NCBI GenBank assembly: GCA_019058275.1
Contig: JAHLVW010000030.1
Span: forward strand, 1-47,166
Direction of reading: 5' to 3'
Origin: Candidatus Heimdallarchaeota archaeon
Lineage (GTDB): Archaea; Asgardarchaeota; Heimdallarchaeia; JABLTI01
DNA: 47,166 nucleotides
The translations under genes and the position numbers were made by a program. Shown here one piece after another: positions 20,411 through 29,952 of this stretch. Under the pieces are notes generated by a model. It saw nothing but the letters and a program-made list of their open reading frames with translations, ran no database searches and had not been told where the DNA came from. How positions within the stretch are numbered: the stretch's first letter is position 1; each line of letters opens with the position of its first letter.

Positions 20411-21727
20411 ATGATCTACTACATTGGGATTCGACGTGAAACAAAACCAGGAGAAAGAAGAACCCCCTTAATTCCTAGTGCTGTTAAAAAATTGAAAGAT
20501 GAACATGATATTCAAACTATTTTGCAACCATTTGATAAACGAGCATTTTCTGATGAAGAATATGAAAAAGTAGGTGCTATTATTAGAGAAGATTTGTCTG
20601 AATGCTCTGCAGTTTTTGGTATAAAAGAGATGGATCTTGATATTTTTCTACCAGATAAAGCCTACATGTGTTTCCATCATGTAATAAAAGGACAAAAAAG
20701 CAACATGCCAATGCTTAAGCACATAATGAAGACCGGAAGCACAATGATAGATTATGAAAAAGTGACTGATGATAAAAATCGAAGATTGATATTCTTTGGA
20801 AGGCATGCTGGTTATGCAGGTATGATTGACACTTTGAATGGATTTGGTATGCGACTAAAGGAAGAAGGATTTGATACTCCTTTCCTCAAGATCAAACAAT
20901 CATGTGATTATTTTGATTTAGCTGAAGCAAAAACTGCCATTGAAGAGCTTAAAAAATTAATAGAAAATGATGGCATCCCTGATGAATTATGTCCACTTGT
21001 TTTTGGATTTCTAGGATATGGTAATGTCTCTCAAGGTGCTCAATCAATTCTAGATATTCTTCCTGTAAAAGTAATTGAGCCAAAAAACCTAGCTGCCTTA
21101 ATTGAGAATCTTGATAGGGAAGAATGTAAGAAAGTCATCTACAAAGTGATTTTTAAAGAAGAGCATATGGTGAAACCAAAGGATAAATCAACAGAATTTG
21201 TCCTTCAAAACTACTATGATCATCCTGAAAAATATGAAGGTGTTTTTGCAGAGGAATACCTCGAGTATATCACTGTAATTGTTAATGGTGCTTATTGGTC
21301 TGAAAAATATCCTCGATCAATTACAAAAGAGGATATTAAAGAACTCTACTGTGATGATAAGGAACCTCGACTAAGATTTATAGGTGATATCAGCTGTGAC
21401 ATAGAAGGTGGTGTTGAGTGTACAACAAGGATTTCTTATATTGAACGACCATTCTATTGTTATGATCCTGAAGAAGAGACAGTAACAAATGGTGTAAAAG
21501 GTGATGGTCCTGTAGTTTTAGCAATTGATCATCTACCAACTGAAATACCACGAGATGCTTCAGAATTCTTTAGTGACACATTACTTCCATTTATTCCCAA
21601 TATTGCCAAAGCAAATTATGAAGGAACTTTGGAAGAAGCAGGATTTTCTGAGGAAATAAAGAAATCTATTATATTATGGAAAGGAAAATTCACCATAATT
21701 TATGAATACATCAAGGATTATCTATAG
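20411..21727 (+). CDS. Lysine-ketoglutarate reductase (saccharopine-forming)
   Basis: The 438 residues match the first half of the eukaryotic bifunctional aminoadipic semialdehyde synthase: the AlaDH/PNT-like N-terminal domain with IGIRRETKPGERRTPL, the FGRHAGYAGMIDTLNGFGMRL stretch, and a dinucleotide-binding segment FLGYGNVSQGAQSIL. The enzyme joins lysine and 2-oxoglutarate to saccharopine with NADPH. The next gene, 89 bases downstream, encodes the second-step dehydrogenase, so the two form a lysine degradation pair. The genes are separate rather than fused as in animals and plants. ATG 20411 is the only sensible start. The frame is intact, in contrast to the broken operon just upstream. 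Confidence 0.88.
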   Translation: MIYYIGIRRETKPGERRTPLIPSAVKKLKDEHDIQTILQPFDKRAFSDEEYEKVGAIIREDLSECSAVFGIKEMDLDIFLPDKAYMCFHHVIKGQKSNMPMLKHIMKTGSTMIDYEKVTDDKNRRLIFFGRHAGYAGMIDTLNGFGMRLKEEGFDTPFLKIKQSCDYFDLAEAKTAIEELKKLIENDGIPDELCPLVFGFLGYGNVSQGAQSILDILPVKVIEPKNLAALIENLDREECKKVIYKVIFKEEHMVKPKDKSTEFVLQNYYDHPEKYEGVFAEEYLEYITVIVNGAYWSEKYPRSITKEDIKELYCDDKEPRLRFIGDISCDIEGGVECTTRISYIERPFYCYDPEEETVTNGVKGDGPVVLAIDHLPTEIPRDASEFFSDTLLPFIPNIAKANYEGTLEEAGFSEEIKKSIILWKGKFTIIYEYIKDYL

Positions 21728-21816
21728 TGATTTTATTCTGCCATTCGGAATTGGAAAAAACATTTAATTATGAAACATTTTTGTAATTAATTACTTGAAT
21801 AATGGAATGATTTCCT

Positions 21817-23133
21817 ATGAAGAAAATTGTTGTATTTGGAGCTGGGTTAGTAGCAAAACCTGGCATTAGATATCTACTGGATAAGGGTTTTGATATAACG
21901 GTAGCATCAAGAACAGTTAGTAAAGCTGAAGCTATCGTTGATAATCATCCAAATGGTAAAGCTGTTGCTTTTGATATTTCTAAAGATGATCTTGATACTA
22001 CAGGATTAATTCAAAATCATGACTTAGCAATCAGCTTATTACCTTATGTTTATCATCCTGACATTGCTAAAGCTTGCATTAAGCATAAAAAACACATGGC
22101 AACTACATCATACGTTAGTGCAGCTATGAAGGAATTAGATGAAGATGCTAAGAAAGCAGGGATACTAATTATGAACGAGTGTGGTGTTGATCCTGGAACT
22201 GATCACATGAGTGCTATGAGAGTTATTCATGATGTTAAGAAAAAAGGTGGTAAGATTGTTAGCTTTAAATCTACAACTGGTGGACTTCCAGCACCTAATT
22301 CTAATGATAATCCAATGGGTTACAAATTTTCTTGGTCGCCAAAGGGTGTTATTTTGGCTGGTACCAATGCTGCGCAATACTTAGAGGATGGGAAAGTAGT
22401 CGAAATCAAAAGTGGTGATTTATTCAATCATTATTGGCCTTATACTGTTGAAGGTATGGAATTAGAAGCATATCCAAATCGTGATAGTCTTCAATACATT
22501 GAATTGTATGGTTTAGAAGGCATCAAAACCATGTTTCGAGGAACTTTCAGATATCCTGGTTGGTGCGAATCTCTTCAAGCTTTATTTGATCTTGGTCTAA
22601 TGGATCAAAAAACTAAGGAAGGATTGAATGGTATTACTTGGAAAGTGCTTCTCCAAAAAATGCTTGATTATAAAGGAGACGATATTAAAGGAGAAGTTGC
22701 TCGTAAACTTGGTAAAGATCCAAATGCTGAATGTTTAAACAGACTAGAATGGTTAGGACTATTCAGTGATGAGCAAATTCCTTCGGTAGCTTCTTATCTT
22801 GATGCTCTTGCAGATCTATTTATGACCAAGCTTGGAAAGTTTGCTCCTGAACAGCAAGATATGATAATCATGCTCCATGAGTTTACAGCTGATTACCCTG
22901 ATGGCAAACAAGAGAAGATTACGTCAACACTTCTAGATTATGGAATTCCAAATGGTGATTCTTCAATGGCTAGAACCGTATCCTTGCCAGTTGCCATAGC
23001 TGTACGTATGATACTTGAAGGGAATATCAAAGGAATAGGTGTTATAATTCCAACTACACCAGAAATTTACAATCCAATTCTCGATGAACTCGAGACAATG
23101 GACATTGTTTTCAAAGAAAAAGTATTGGATTAG
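21817..23133 (+). CDS. Saccharopine dehydrogenase (L-glutamate-forming)
   Basis: The 438 residues begin with a Rossmann loop (VVFGAGLVAKPGIRYL) and continue with the pattern of LYS9-type saccharopine dehydrogenase: NHDLAISLLPYVYHPDIAKACIKHKKHMATTSY, MNECGVDPGTDHMSAM, and STTGGLPAPNSNDNPMGYKFSWSPKG. It oxidises saccharopine to 2-aminoadipate semialdehyde and glutamate. Together with the reductase just upstream it makes a two-gene saccharopine pathway for lysine breakdown; the reverse direction would be lysine synthesis. The close match to the second half of the eukaryotic fusion enzyme suggests catabolic use, which is an inference. Both genes lie on the same strand with 89 bases between. Confidence 0.9.
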   Translation: MKKIVVFGAGLVAKPGIRYLLDKGFDITVASRTVSKAEAIVDNHPNGKAVAFDISKDDLDTTGLIQNHDLAISLLPYVYHPDIAKACIKHKKHMATTSYVSAAMKELDEDAKKAGILIMNECGVDPGTDHMSAMRVIHDVKKKGGKIVSFKSTTGGLPAPNSNDNPMGYKFSWSPKGVILAGTNAAQYLEDGKVVEIKSGDLFNHYWPYTVEGMELEAYPNRDSLQYIELYGLEGIKTMFRGTFRYPGWCESLQALFDLGLMDQKTKEGLNGITWKVLLQKMLDYKGDDIKGEVARKLGKDPNAECLNRLEWLGLFSDEQIPSVASYLDALADLFMTKLGKFAPEQQDMIIMLHEFTADYPDGKQEKITSTLLDYGIPNGDSSMARTVSLPVAIAVRMILEGNIKGIGVIIPTTPEIYNPILDELETMDIVFKEKVLD

Positions 23134-23279
23134 AAATATGTAAATGGCCATGGCATTGAAAGCCATAGGTCTATCATTCTTTTTTTCAGAGGAACTAATT
23201 CTTTTTTTATAAAAAGAAGGGAAACCATCAATGATCTTTATTGAAATGATGGTTGTTGATTTCCAACAAAATCCTAATC

Positions 23280-23873
23280 TCAATTTATAAAACCATAAGT
23301 ACCATTAACATCATCATAGAAAAGTGGAAGTTCCACTTGAACATATGTGAAAACTATCATTAAAACCAATAGTAAACCTACAGAAATAAGTGATACTATA
23401 TCAAGTGTTTTTTGTCTGACATCATCCAATTCCTTTTCAATATTTATAATAAAGTATCCTACAAGTTGTTGGAGTACTGTGGCGAAAACAAATGTTCCAA
23501 TACTCAGACTCCAACCGCTAACACCAAAAGCACCTTCCATGGTGTAGTAAAATGATAGCATAGCTATAATACCAACAAAAAGACATTCAGTTCTTCCTAC
23601 AATTACTTTGTTATATTTTTTCCTAAGGAAAAAGTATTCAGCGATATAAACAAACACTCCTGGCCAGAAACAAAGTTTTATTTGCTCCCATCTGCTCTCG
23701 TTAATAGGGAATAGCCAACCAATTGGTTTCCATTCAATCCATTCATACATGTAACGAAATAGGAATCCCAATCCGAAAATAACTTGCCCAACCAGCTACT
23801 GTCCAAATTATTAAATCTGCTTTGAATTTCTTTTCATTAGTAGTTTCTATAAATTCATCTTCTCTTGAGTTCA
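23280..23873 (-). pseudogene. DUF6512-like membrane protein with a frameshift
   Basis: A GAGGAGG and an ATG at 23873-23871 start a frame reading MNSREDEFIETTNEKKF and then ADLIIWTVAGW, the expected hydrophilic N-terminus and first helix. Near 23797 the frame slips, and the continuation QVIFGLGFLFRYMYEW is found in the frame that runs on to 23280. That part contains FPINESRWEQIKLCFWPG, a motif typical of DUF6512-type small membrane proteins, and four to five further helices. One extra or missing base near GGTTGGGCAAG accounts for the break. It may be a recent pseudogene or a sequence error. Function unknown. Confidence 0.65.
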
Positions 23874-24019
23874 TCGTTAATCCTCCTCATAGGTGGACTT
23901 TCTTATCACATAAATTATTAAAATTAAAAGTTGCTATATGGGTCATATATTCTTTAACTATATTTTATATTCTAATAAGAAATTTTATTTTGTATAGTTT
24001 TTATTTATTCACGATTGCC

Positions 24020-24973
24020 ATGTTTGATAAAGTAGAAGCTGCTTACGATCGAATTAAGAATTATGTAAATAAAACACCTGTTATGACATCTACAACTCTA
24101 AATGATCAGTTAGATTGTAAATGTTTTTTCAAATGTGAAAACTTTCAGAAAATAGGTGCTTTCAAATTTAGAGGAGCATTAAACACAGTCTTACAATTAT
24201 CTGATGAAGCAAAAGAGAAAGGGGTGATTACTCACTCTTCTGGTAACCATGCTCAAGCATTGGCACTTGCAGCCAAAATTGTAGGAATTAAAGCCGTTAT
24301 CGTCATGCCTGAAAATGCTCCTACAGTTAAAGTTAATGCAACGAAAGGATATGGTGCAGAGATTGTAGTATGTGGTTCAAAACCTGGTGATAGGGAGGAA
24401 GCAGTTAAACCATTAATTGAGAAATATAACTATACTTTAGTGCATCCTTCAGATGATTTGACAATCTTCCAAGGAGCTGGTACTGCAGCTTATGAATTAA
24501 TTAAAGAAGTTGGTTCATTGAACTATATATTTTGTCCCGTGGGTGGCGGAGGATTACTAAGTGGTACTGCCATAGCTACTAAAGGTCTTCTCCCTGAAGC
24601 TTCAGTTATTGCTGTAGAACCTAAAAATGCTGATGATGCATATAGATCATTCAAAGCTGGTACGATTTTACCTTCGATTAATCCGAATACAATTGCCGAC
24701 GGTTTACGTACTCAATTAGGACCTAATACATTCAAAGTAGTTATGAAATATGTTGATGACATTATCACCGTTAGTGAAGAAGCAATAATTGATGCAATGC
24801 AATTCTTATGGGAACGAATGAAGCTAATTATTGAACCTTCTGGTGCTGTTTCTCTTGCTGGAGTATTATCCGGTCAAATAGAAGTTAAAAATAAACGTGT
24901 AGGCATCATGGTTTCAGGTGGAAATATCGATTTAACAGAATTCTTCAACAACTTTCGAGAGAAAATTTCCTAA
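24020..24973 (+). CDS. Serine racemase / threonine dehydratase family PLP enzyme
   Basis: The frame is open further upstream, but ATG 24020 (MFDKVEAAYDRIKNYVNKTP) matches the usual N-terminus and gives about 317 residues. The PLP lysine lies in GAFKFRGALN, the substrate loop is SSGNHAQALALAAK, and the glycine-rich phosphate loop is GGGGLLSG. The C-terminal VSGGN is also typical. It belongs to the fold-type II family of serine racemase and short (catabolic) threonine dehydratase, without the C-terminal regulatory ACT domain. The close likeness to the eukaryotic serine-racemase branch suggests either racemisation or deamination of serine/threonine; sequence alone does not decide. Confidence 0.88.
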   Translation: MFDKVEAAYDRIKNYVNKTPVMTSTTLNDQLDCKCFFKCENFQKIGAFKFRGALNTVLQLSDEAKEKGVITHSSGNHAQALALAAKIVGIKAVIVMPENAPTVKVNATKGYGAEIVVCGSKPGDREEAVKPLIEKYNYTLVHPSDDLTIFQGAGTAAYELIKEVGSLNYIFCPVGGGGLLSGTAIATKGLLPEASVIAVEPKNADDAYRSFKAGTILPSINPNTIADGLRTQLGPNTFKVVMKYVDDIITVSEEAIIDAMQFLWERMKLIIEPSGAVSLAGVLSGQIEVKNKRVGIMVSGGNIDLTEFFNNFREKIS

Positions 24974-25059
24974 ATGTTCTTCATTCTATTTTTTGTCGAT
25001 TTAGTTAATTTGAATATCAACCAAAAAGACTTATATTAGTAAACCTTAGAGTTGATTAT

Positions 25060-25175
25060 TGCTTCTGAAGAAGGACTAAAAGGCTTGGCGACTCACAAAA
25101 CGTCGCTGGGAAGGCAAAGGGGTAGATATTGGCAAAGGAGTAAACGAAAAGGGTCTGTACAAGTACGATTTTTTT
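25060..25175 (+). ncRNA. Candidate structured RNA upstream of the sirtuin gene
   Basis: A TATA-like CTTATATTA at 25030-25038 is followed, at the usual distance, by about 115 bases that are clearly richer in G and C than the spacers around them and have no reading frame. A perfect hairpin GGCGAC (25087-25092) with GTCGCT (25102-25107) lies in the middle, and the segment ends in seven Ts at 25169-25175, a good archaeal stop. It does not match any tRNA, 5S, SRP, RNase P or riboswitch pattern that I can recall. It could be an independent small RNA or a leader of the sirtuin gene, which starts 84 bases further on. Confidence 0.45.
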
Positions 25176-25259
25176 CGCTTCTCCTTCTCTTTCACAATAA
25201 TTTTTGATTTTGCAACGATAATTAGAAAAGGTAAGTAGCTCTATTAATTATTGATTTTC

Positions 25260-26030
25260 ATGAGTCAACTGAAGAACTCTGTTTTAGAGTCATCGATAAC
25301 TGGAATCAAACAAATAAAACAGAAAAAAGCTAAATTACAAATTGTAGCTTTAACTGGATCAGGGGTTTCTAAAGGATCAGGCATACCAACATTTAGAGGT
25401 AAAGATGGACTTTGGAAGAATTACAATGCTATGGATCTAGCTACTCCACAAGCATTTGGGAGAGATCCTAAATTAGTCTGGGAATGGTATTCTTGGAGAA
25501 TTGGTTTGATTTTGGAGAAAAATCCCAATCCAGCGCATTATACTTTAGTTAAATTACAAGATGAAGGATTGCTAAAATGGATTATTACCCAAAATGTTGA
25601 TTCGTTGCACATGAGAGCAGGATCAAAGAATATGCTTGAGGTTCATGGCAACATCTTTCGAGCAAAATGTACAAGTTGTAGTAATAAAATTATGCTGGAT
25701 ACTGCTCCAGAGAAACCACCAATGTGTGAATGTGGGGAGATGTTAAGACCAGATGTTGTTTGGTTTGGCGAGTCGCTTGATCAACAAATTATCATGAAAT
25801 CTTATGATATTCTAACTAATGAAACAGATATTTTACTAGTAATAGGCACCAGTGGTGTTGTATATCCAGTAGCAGATTTTCCATTTTTAGCGAAAAGAAA
25901 TGGTGCTATAATAGTAGAATTTAATGTTGATCCAACACCAATTTCACAAATAGCAGATTATACAATACTGGGAAAAGCAGAGGAAATATTACCAAAGTTT
26001 GTAGAAGCAATCGTAAAAATAGAAGAATGA
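25260..26030 (+). CDS. NAD-dependent protein deacylase (sirtuin)
   Basis: Sir2 family. Numbering from the in-frame TTG at 25251, the NAD site is TGSGVSKGSGIPTFRG (35-50), followed by QNVDSLH (114-120), the catalytic H132 in VHGN, and the zinc site C140-x2-C143 with C159-x-C161. The usual GAG of the NAD loop is GSG here. ATG at 25260 (residue 4) is the likely start. Sirtuins remove acetyl or longer acyl groups from lysines at the expense of NAD. The gene follows a candidate structured RNA and ends 7 bases before a convergent acetyltransferase gene, an attractive pairing but with no proof of common function. Confidence 0.92.
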   Translation: MSQLKNSVLESSITGIKQIKQKKAKLQIVALTGSGVSKGSGIPTFRGKDGLWKNYNAMDLATPQAFGRDPKLVWEWYSWRIGLILEKNPNPAHYTLVKLQDEGLLKWIITQNVDSLHMRAGSKNMLEVHGNIFRAKCTSCSNKIMLDTAPEKPPMCECGEMLRPDVVWFGESLDQQIIMKSYDILTNETDILLVIGTSGVVYPVADFPFLAKRNGAIIVEFNVDPTPISQIADYTILGKAEEILPKFVEAIVKIEE

Positions 26031-26037
26031 AGGAAAA

Positions 26038-26583
26038 CTAGCTGGACACTTGTTTTTCCCATTCACTTTTCAAAATATCCATGTAAATTACATCAACATA
26101 TTTACCGTCTGTAAAGTGTTCTTGACGATGTTTACCGACTTGTGTAAAACCAACTTTCTTGTAAGTTTTAATGGCTCTTTCATTGAATTCAAACACCCTG
26201 AGTTGGATTCGATTCAGATTTAAGTAGTTGAAACCAAACATCAACAAAACTCTCATGGTGTCTGTTCCATATCCTTTTCCCCAATTTTTTTCAGCATGAA
26301 TTGCTATACCTAATTCTGCTGTCTTTGAGATTTTATCAATACCAAATAAACCTGCTGTTCCTAAGAATTTTTTAGTGTCTTTGTGCTCAATTGCAAACTG
26401 ATATTCATTACCTTGTTTCCTTCTTACCCAAGTATTACGTATCCAATCTGCTTCTTCATCTCGGGCAAATGGTATAGGACGAGACAGGAATTTTCTTAGT
26501 TTTAACTTGTTAAAATTTTCCAAAATTGCATCAAGATCAGATAATTCAACAGATCTAAGATTTACAAATTCTCCTTCGAACAT
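26038..26583 (-). CDS. GNAT-family N-acetyltransferase (RimJ/RimL-like)
   Basis: The 181 residues show the RimJ/RimL pattern: VNLRSVELSDLDAILENFN at the start, AIEHKDTKKFLGTAGLF in the middle strand, the acetyl-CoA loop KNWGKGYGTDTMRVLLMFGF, and the final LRVFEFNERAIKTYKKVGF. Such enzymes acetylate N-termini of ribosomal proteins or small amines. ATG 26583 is preceded by a GGAGAA. The gene converges on the sirtuin gene with only 7 bases between the stops. Substrate unknown. Confidence 0.85.
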   Translation of the reverse strand: MFEGEFVNLRSVELSDLDAILENFNKLKLRKFLSRPIPFARDEEADWIRNTWVRRKQGNEYQFAIEHKDTKKFLGTAGLFGIDKISKTAELGIAIHAEKNWGKGYGTDTMRVLLMFGFNYLNLNRIQLRVFEFNERAIKTYKKVGFTQVGKHRQEHFTDGKYVDVIYMDILKSEWEKQVSS

Positions 26584-26659
26584 ACACTTTTTTCTCCAAT
26601 ACCATTAGCATAAAACAGTTATTTAATAAACAAATCGGCAGATATTGCTTCTAAATCTT

Positions 26660-27616
26660 CTATTTGCTATCTTCATTATCTATTGAAGTCTCGATATCCT
26701 TTTCTTCTTGGACTTTGGTTTTAGTGCTTGAATAGGAAAGCAATAACACTCCAATAGTTATAATTACTAATGCAACGATTCTAAGAGCTGTCACCCAAAT
26801 CAATCCTCCACTCCACTCTGAGAAAATAATTACTCCACCAAAAAAAGGTGTGAGTAAAGCCATAACAGCAAAAATAGGTGTTGCAACAACTGCTTTATTC
26901 TTCTGAAATGCTATTTGTGGGAGTATTGCTGATAAAATATTGAAGGTTAAAACTATCAGAAAATAAATCCACCAAAACCAACTAGTCAAAGCAACTACAA
27001 GAGTATCTCTAAAATTAGCAGAATCAATTGCACTAAAAACAGCTTTTGTAAAAATCGCACCAATACCAGAATAAATACCTCCTGTTAGTGCAAAGAGAAT
27101 CCCTGTAAATTGATATTTCTTAATTAGTGAGAATATGCATAAAATTCCTGGTATAAGTGCTATACAAACCAAATATTTTATTGAACCATTTTTAACAAAA
27201 AGCTGGTTTATTTCGCTTAATGAGTAAATGGTTTCTGTATCGGAATTTGTTACACCTAATAAAACAATTCCAATTACTATTAAAACAAATGTAATTATCT
27301 CAATAATTCCAATAGACTCCTTCAAATAGAAATATGAGAAAATCACTAAAACAATTAATCCAACAGCTTGCATTGGAGCAACAATAGAAAGCGTTCCTTG
27401 GTTCATAGCAATAGCTAAAAATACAAAAGAGAGATTAGTAAGAATAAATCCAATTAACCAGTATTTGTTTGTGAAAAAATTCTTGATATTTTGCCAGAAA
27501 GAGGTCTCTTCAATTTTAGGAAGTAAACTAGCTCCCTTTTTTTCTAATGCTAATCCTATATTTACAAAAGAATAAGCAAAAATAGCCATGAAAATTGCTA
27601 ATATAAGATTCCCCAT
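26660..27616 (-). CDS. DMT-superfamily (NIPA/EamA-like) membrane transporter
   Basis: The 318 residues contain nine to ten hydrophobic helices in two halves. The opening NIGLALEKKGASLLP, the following W-x-N-I-K-N-F segment and TLSIVAPMQAVGLIVLVIFSYFYLKESIG resemble NIPA-like members of the drug/metabolite transporter superfamily, some of which carry magnesium. The C-terminal tail is acidic and cytoplasmic. GGAGAG precedes ATG 27616. It is followed in the same orientation by a paralogue upstream (27693-28781) that shares the first 50 residues almost motif for motif, so the two arose by duplication and could form a heterodimer. Substrate not determinable. Confidence 0.75.
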   Translation of the reverse strand: MGNLILAIFMAIFAYSFVNIGLALEKKGASLLPKIEETSFWQNIKNFFTNKYWLIGFILTNLSFVFLAIAMNQGTLSIVAPMQAVGLIVLVIFSYFYLKESIGIIEIITFVLIVIGIVLLGVTNSDTETIYSLSEINQLFVKNGSIKYLVCIALIPGILCIFSLIKKYQFTGILFALTGGIYSGIGAIFTKAVFSAIDSANFRDTLVVALTSWFWWIYFLIVLTFNILSAILPQIAFQKNKAVVATPIFAVMALLTPFFGGVIIFSEWSGGLIWVTALRIVALVIITIGVLLLSYSSTKTKVQEEKDIETSIDNEDSK

Positions 27617-27692
27617 CAGATAATTCTCTCCAAATTACTTTATATCATTCTAAACTGAATAATAAGGATGAATAACTACTAACATAATAACC

Positions 27693-28781
27693 TTACTTAT
27701 TATGATGACCTGACACCACATGTTTCAAATTAATATTTTCTGTGCTAATTTTCTCAGCTAACTTCTGTGACTCTTCAGTTTCTTCTTCTACAAAATCTTC
27801 ATTCGGAGTAACTAACTCAAGCTGTTCACTTTTAGCTAATTCTTCCCCCTTTTCTGGGGAGTCTTCAGCAATCTCTTCTTCTTGTGCAGTAAAGAATGAA
27901 AGCATTGCCACTCCTATAATGATGAAACCCACTGAAATACTTTTTATTAGAGTTTCAGTTCCTGTAGAACTTTGCCACTCATTGAAGATAAAAACACCTG
28001 CCATAATTTGTGTAAATAAATTCATAATATCTAGAGTTGGTGACACAACAATTGCTTTACCTTTTTGGAGAGCAATTTGTTGTGATGTAAAGGCTACTAG
28101 ATATCCGCAACACATTATGAATAGATAAATCCACCATTGCCATGCTTTTAACGAGTTTAATAGAAAATCTTGTGCATTGGCAAAGGTTAAACTACCAACA
28201 GCTCCTTTAGCAAAAATAGTTGCAAAGGCAAATGATGAACCTGATGCAATTGCCATTATTGGAGCTGCTCGACGATATTTTCTGCCATAGGTTGCAAATA
28301 GAAGTAAAGCAATAATTACTACAAAAGTACAGAGAAATGCTATTGCATTATATTCTATAAAGAGATCATTAATATTTACAAGATCAAAAACGGTTGCATC
28401 TGGAGGATCAAAAATATTCAATGTTACAGTAGAAGCAATTATTATAATAATTCCAATGATTTCCATAATTCTGATTCTCTCTTTTAGAAAGAATCTGGAG
28501 AATAAAATCAAAACGATAAATCCAACTCCCATAGTCGGAGCTACAAGGGATAAGGAACCAATCTTTATAGCATACATCAATGGAAACCATTGTATGATTG
28601 TTAATGAAAATCCCAAAACCCAAGTTTTGCATTGTGAAAAATTCTTAATATTTTGCCAAACAGACTGTTCTTCAATAATAGGTAATGTACATGCTCCCTT
28701 TTTCTTTAATACCAAACCAATGTTATAAACTGAATTAGCTATAACCCCTAGAATAACTGCGAGCACGTCATTTGAGACCAA
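27693..28781 (-). CDS. DMT-superfamily (NIPA/EamA-like) membrane transporter, paralogue
   Basis: The 362 residues have about ten helices, with NIGLVLKKKGACTLPIIEEQ at the start, SLSLVAPTMGVGFIVLILFSRFFLKERI in the first half and AFTSQQIALQKGKAIVVSPTLDIMN in the second. It is a paralogue of the next gene on this strand. TTG 28781 is the start, because an AGGAG lies 8 bases before it and no ATG fits. The C-terminal tail of about 60 residues is rich in Glu and Ser and ends VVSGHHNK, with a possible metal-binding His pair. It starts the two-gene transporter unit, 76 bases before its paralogue. Confidence 0.75.
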   Translation of the reverse strand: MVSNDVLAVILGVIANSVYNIGLVLKKKGACTLPIIEEQSVWQNIKNFSQCKTWVLGFSLTIIQWFPLMYAIKIGSLSLVAPTMGVGFIVLILFSRFFLKERIRIMEIIGIIIIIASTVTLNIFDPPDATVFDLVNINDLFIEYNAIAFLCTFVVIIALLLFATYGRKYRRAAPIMAIASGSSFAFATIFAKGAVGSLTFANAQDFLLNSLKAWQWWIYLFIMCCGYLVAFTSQQIALQKGKAIVVSPTLDIMNLFTQIMAGVFIFNEWQSSTGTETLIKSISVGFIIIGVAMLSFFTAQEEEIAEDSPEKGEELAKSEQLELVTPNEDFVEEETEESQKLAEKISTENINLKHVVSGHHNK

Positions 28782-28950
28782 TTTTTTTCTCCTGAATTAA
28801 TAGTTCTATTTAAAGAGTATAAAAATAATTGTTGTTCAAGTAATAAATCTTATCCTTTATTTTCACAGATGTCATACTATCTGTGTTTTTTTATTAAATA
28901 AGTCACTCTTTATGCGTTAATAATAAAAATTTGTAATAGTACATGTATTT

Positions 28951-29952
28951 ATGTCTAAATTTGATCTTGAGACTATTCCCAGAATAAACCATTGTTTGCT
29001 ACCCACTCCTCTTGTACCTATGGAGAGGTTAACTGAACATTTAGGAAAGGCACGTATCTTTGTTAAAAGAGATGATTTAACTGGTGTTGCATTCGGTGGG
29101 AATAAAAATCGTAAACTTGAATTTCTTTTAGCAGATGCTCTGTTAAAAAGCTCAGATGTAATTATAACTGAAGGAGCATTAACATCTAATCATTGTTTGC
29201 AAACTGCCGCTTGTGCAGCTAGGTCCGGATTAGATTGTATTTTGGTTTTATCAGATTCATCTATTGGTGAAAAAATTACTGGGAACCTTTTACTTGATCA
29301 AATATTAGATGCCAATATTCATCGTGTGAAATCTTCCGAAGACCGAAAATCTGCAATGGAAGCAATAGCAGAAGATTTACTGAAAGAAGGAAAACAACCG
29401 TATATAATTCCTACAGGTGGATCGAATGAAATCGGAGCAATAGGTTACATATTATGTATAAATGAAATTGGGATTCAATCCACCACTTTGAATGTTGCTT
29501 TTGATTATTTTGTTCATCCAACAGGCAGTGCTGGAACTCAAGCAGGTACCATCATTGGGAAGAAACTGTATTATCCTGATATGGAAATCATAGGGATAAG
29601 TGTAGGTGATGGAAAACAAGGAATTATTTCTGAAATCAAAAAAATCATTAGTAATTTTGAGAAGAATTGGGAATTAAATTTGGGAACAACTAATGAGGAT
29701 ATAATAATACTAGAAGATTATTTTGGAGAGGGTTATGGTGTTCCAAGTAAAGAAATGATTGATGCTGTAAAATTAGTAGCAAAATTAGAAGGGATATTTT
29801 TAGATCCTATTTATAATGGTAAAGCAATGGTAGGTCTAATAGATTTAATCACTCGAGAAGAAATCCCATCTGATTCGAATGTTTTATTCTTACACTCGGG
29901 TGGAGGACCAACAATTTTCTCATATGATAAAGAATTTGGGAAAAAACTATAA
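28951..29952 (+). CDS. D-cysteine desulfhydrase / ACC deaminase family PLP enzyme
   Basis: The 333 residues belong to fold-type II PLP enzymes of the D-cysteine desulfhydrase/ACC deaminase branch. Key segments are LPTPLVPMERLTEHLG, KRDDLTGVAFGGNKNRKLEF (the PLP lysine is in GGNKNRK), ALTSNHCLQTAACAA, IIPTGGSNEIGAIGY, and a C-terminal FLHSGGGP. D-cysteine desulfhydrase splits D-cysteine to pyruvate, H2S and ammonia; ACC deaminase opens aminocyclopropane carboxylate. The SNHCLQ stretch favours the desulfhydrase side. The ATG at 28951 is well placed. It is a single gene; a copper efflux pair follows about 210 bases later. Confidence 0.85.
   Translation: MSKFDLETIPRINHCLLPTPLVPMERLTEHLGKARIFVKRDDLTGVAFGGNKNRKLEFLLADALLKSSDVIITEGALTSNHCLQTAACAARSGLDCILVLSDSSIGEKITGNLLLDQILDANIHRVKSSEDRKSAMEAIAEDLLKEGKQPYIIPTGGSNEIGAIGYILCINEIGIQSTTLNVAFDYFVHPTGSAGTQAGTIIGKKLYYPDMEIIGISVGDGKQGIISEIKKIISNFEKNWELNLGTTNEDIIILEDYFGEGYGVPSKEMIDAVKLVAKLEGIFLDPIYNGKAMVGLIDLITREEIPSDSNVLFLHSGGGPTIFSYDKEFGKKL

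Noticed and set aside
23822..24019. N-terminal extension of the serine-racemase-like enzyme
   Set aside because: The upstream codons overlap the start region of the opposite-strand gene and give hydrophobic sequence unlike the family; ATG 24020 matches the usual start.
25060..25175. tRNA, 5S rRNA, SRP or RNase P RNA
   Set aside because: No T-arm, no acceptor stem pairing, and none of the conserved blocks of the larger RNAs is present.
26038..26583. Acetyltransferase and sirtuin as a functional pair
   Set aside because: They converge on opposite strands, so they are not co-transcribed, and RimJ/L-type enzymes act on N-termini or amines; nearness alone is not enough.
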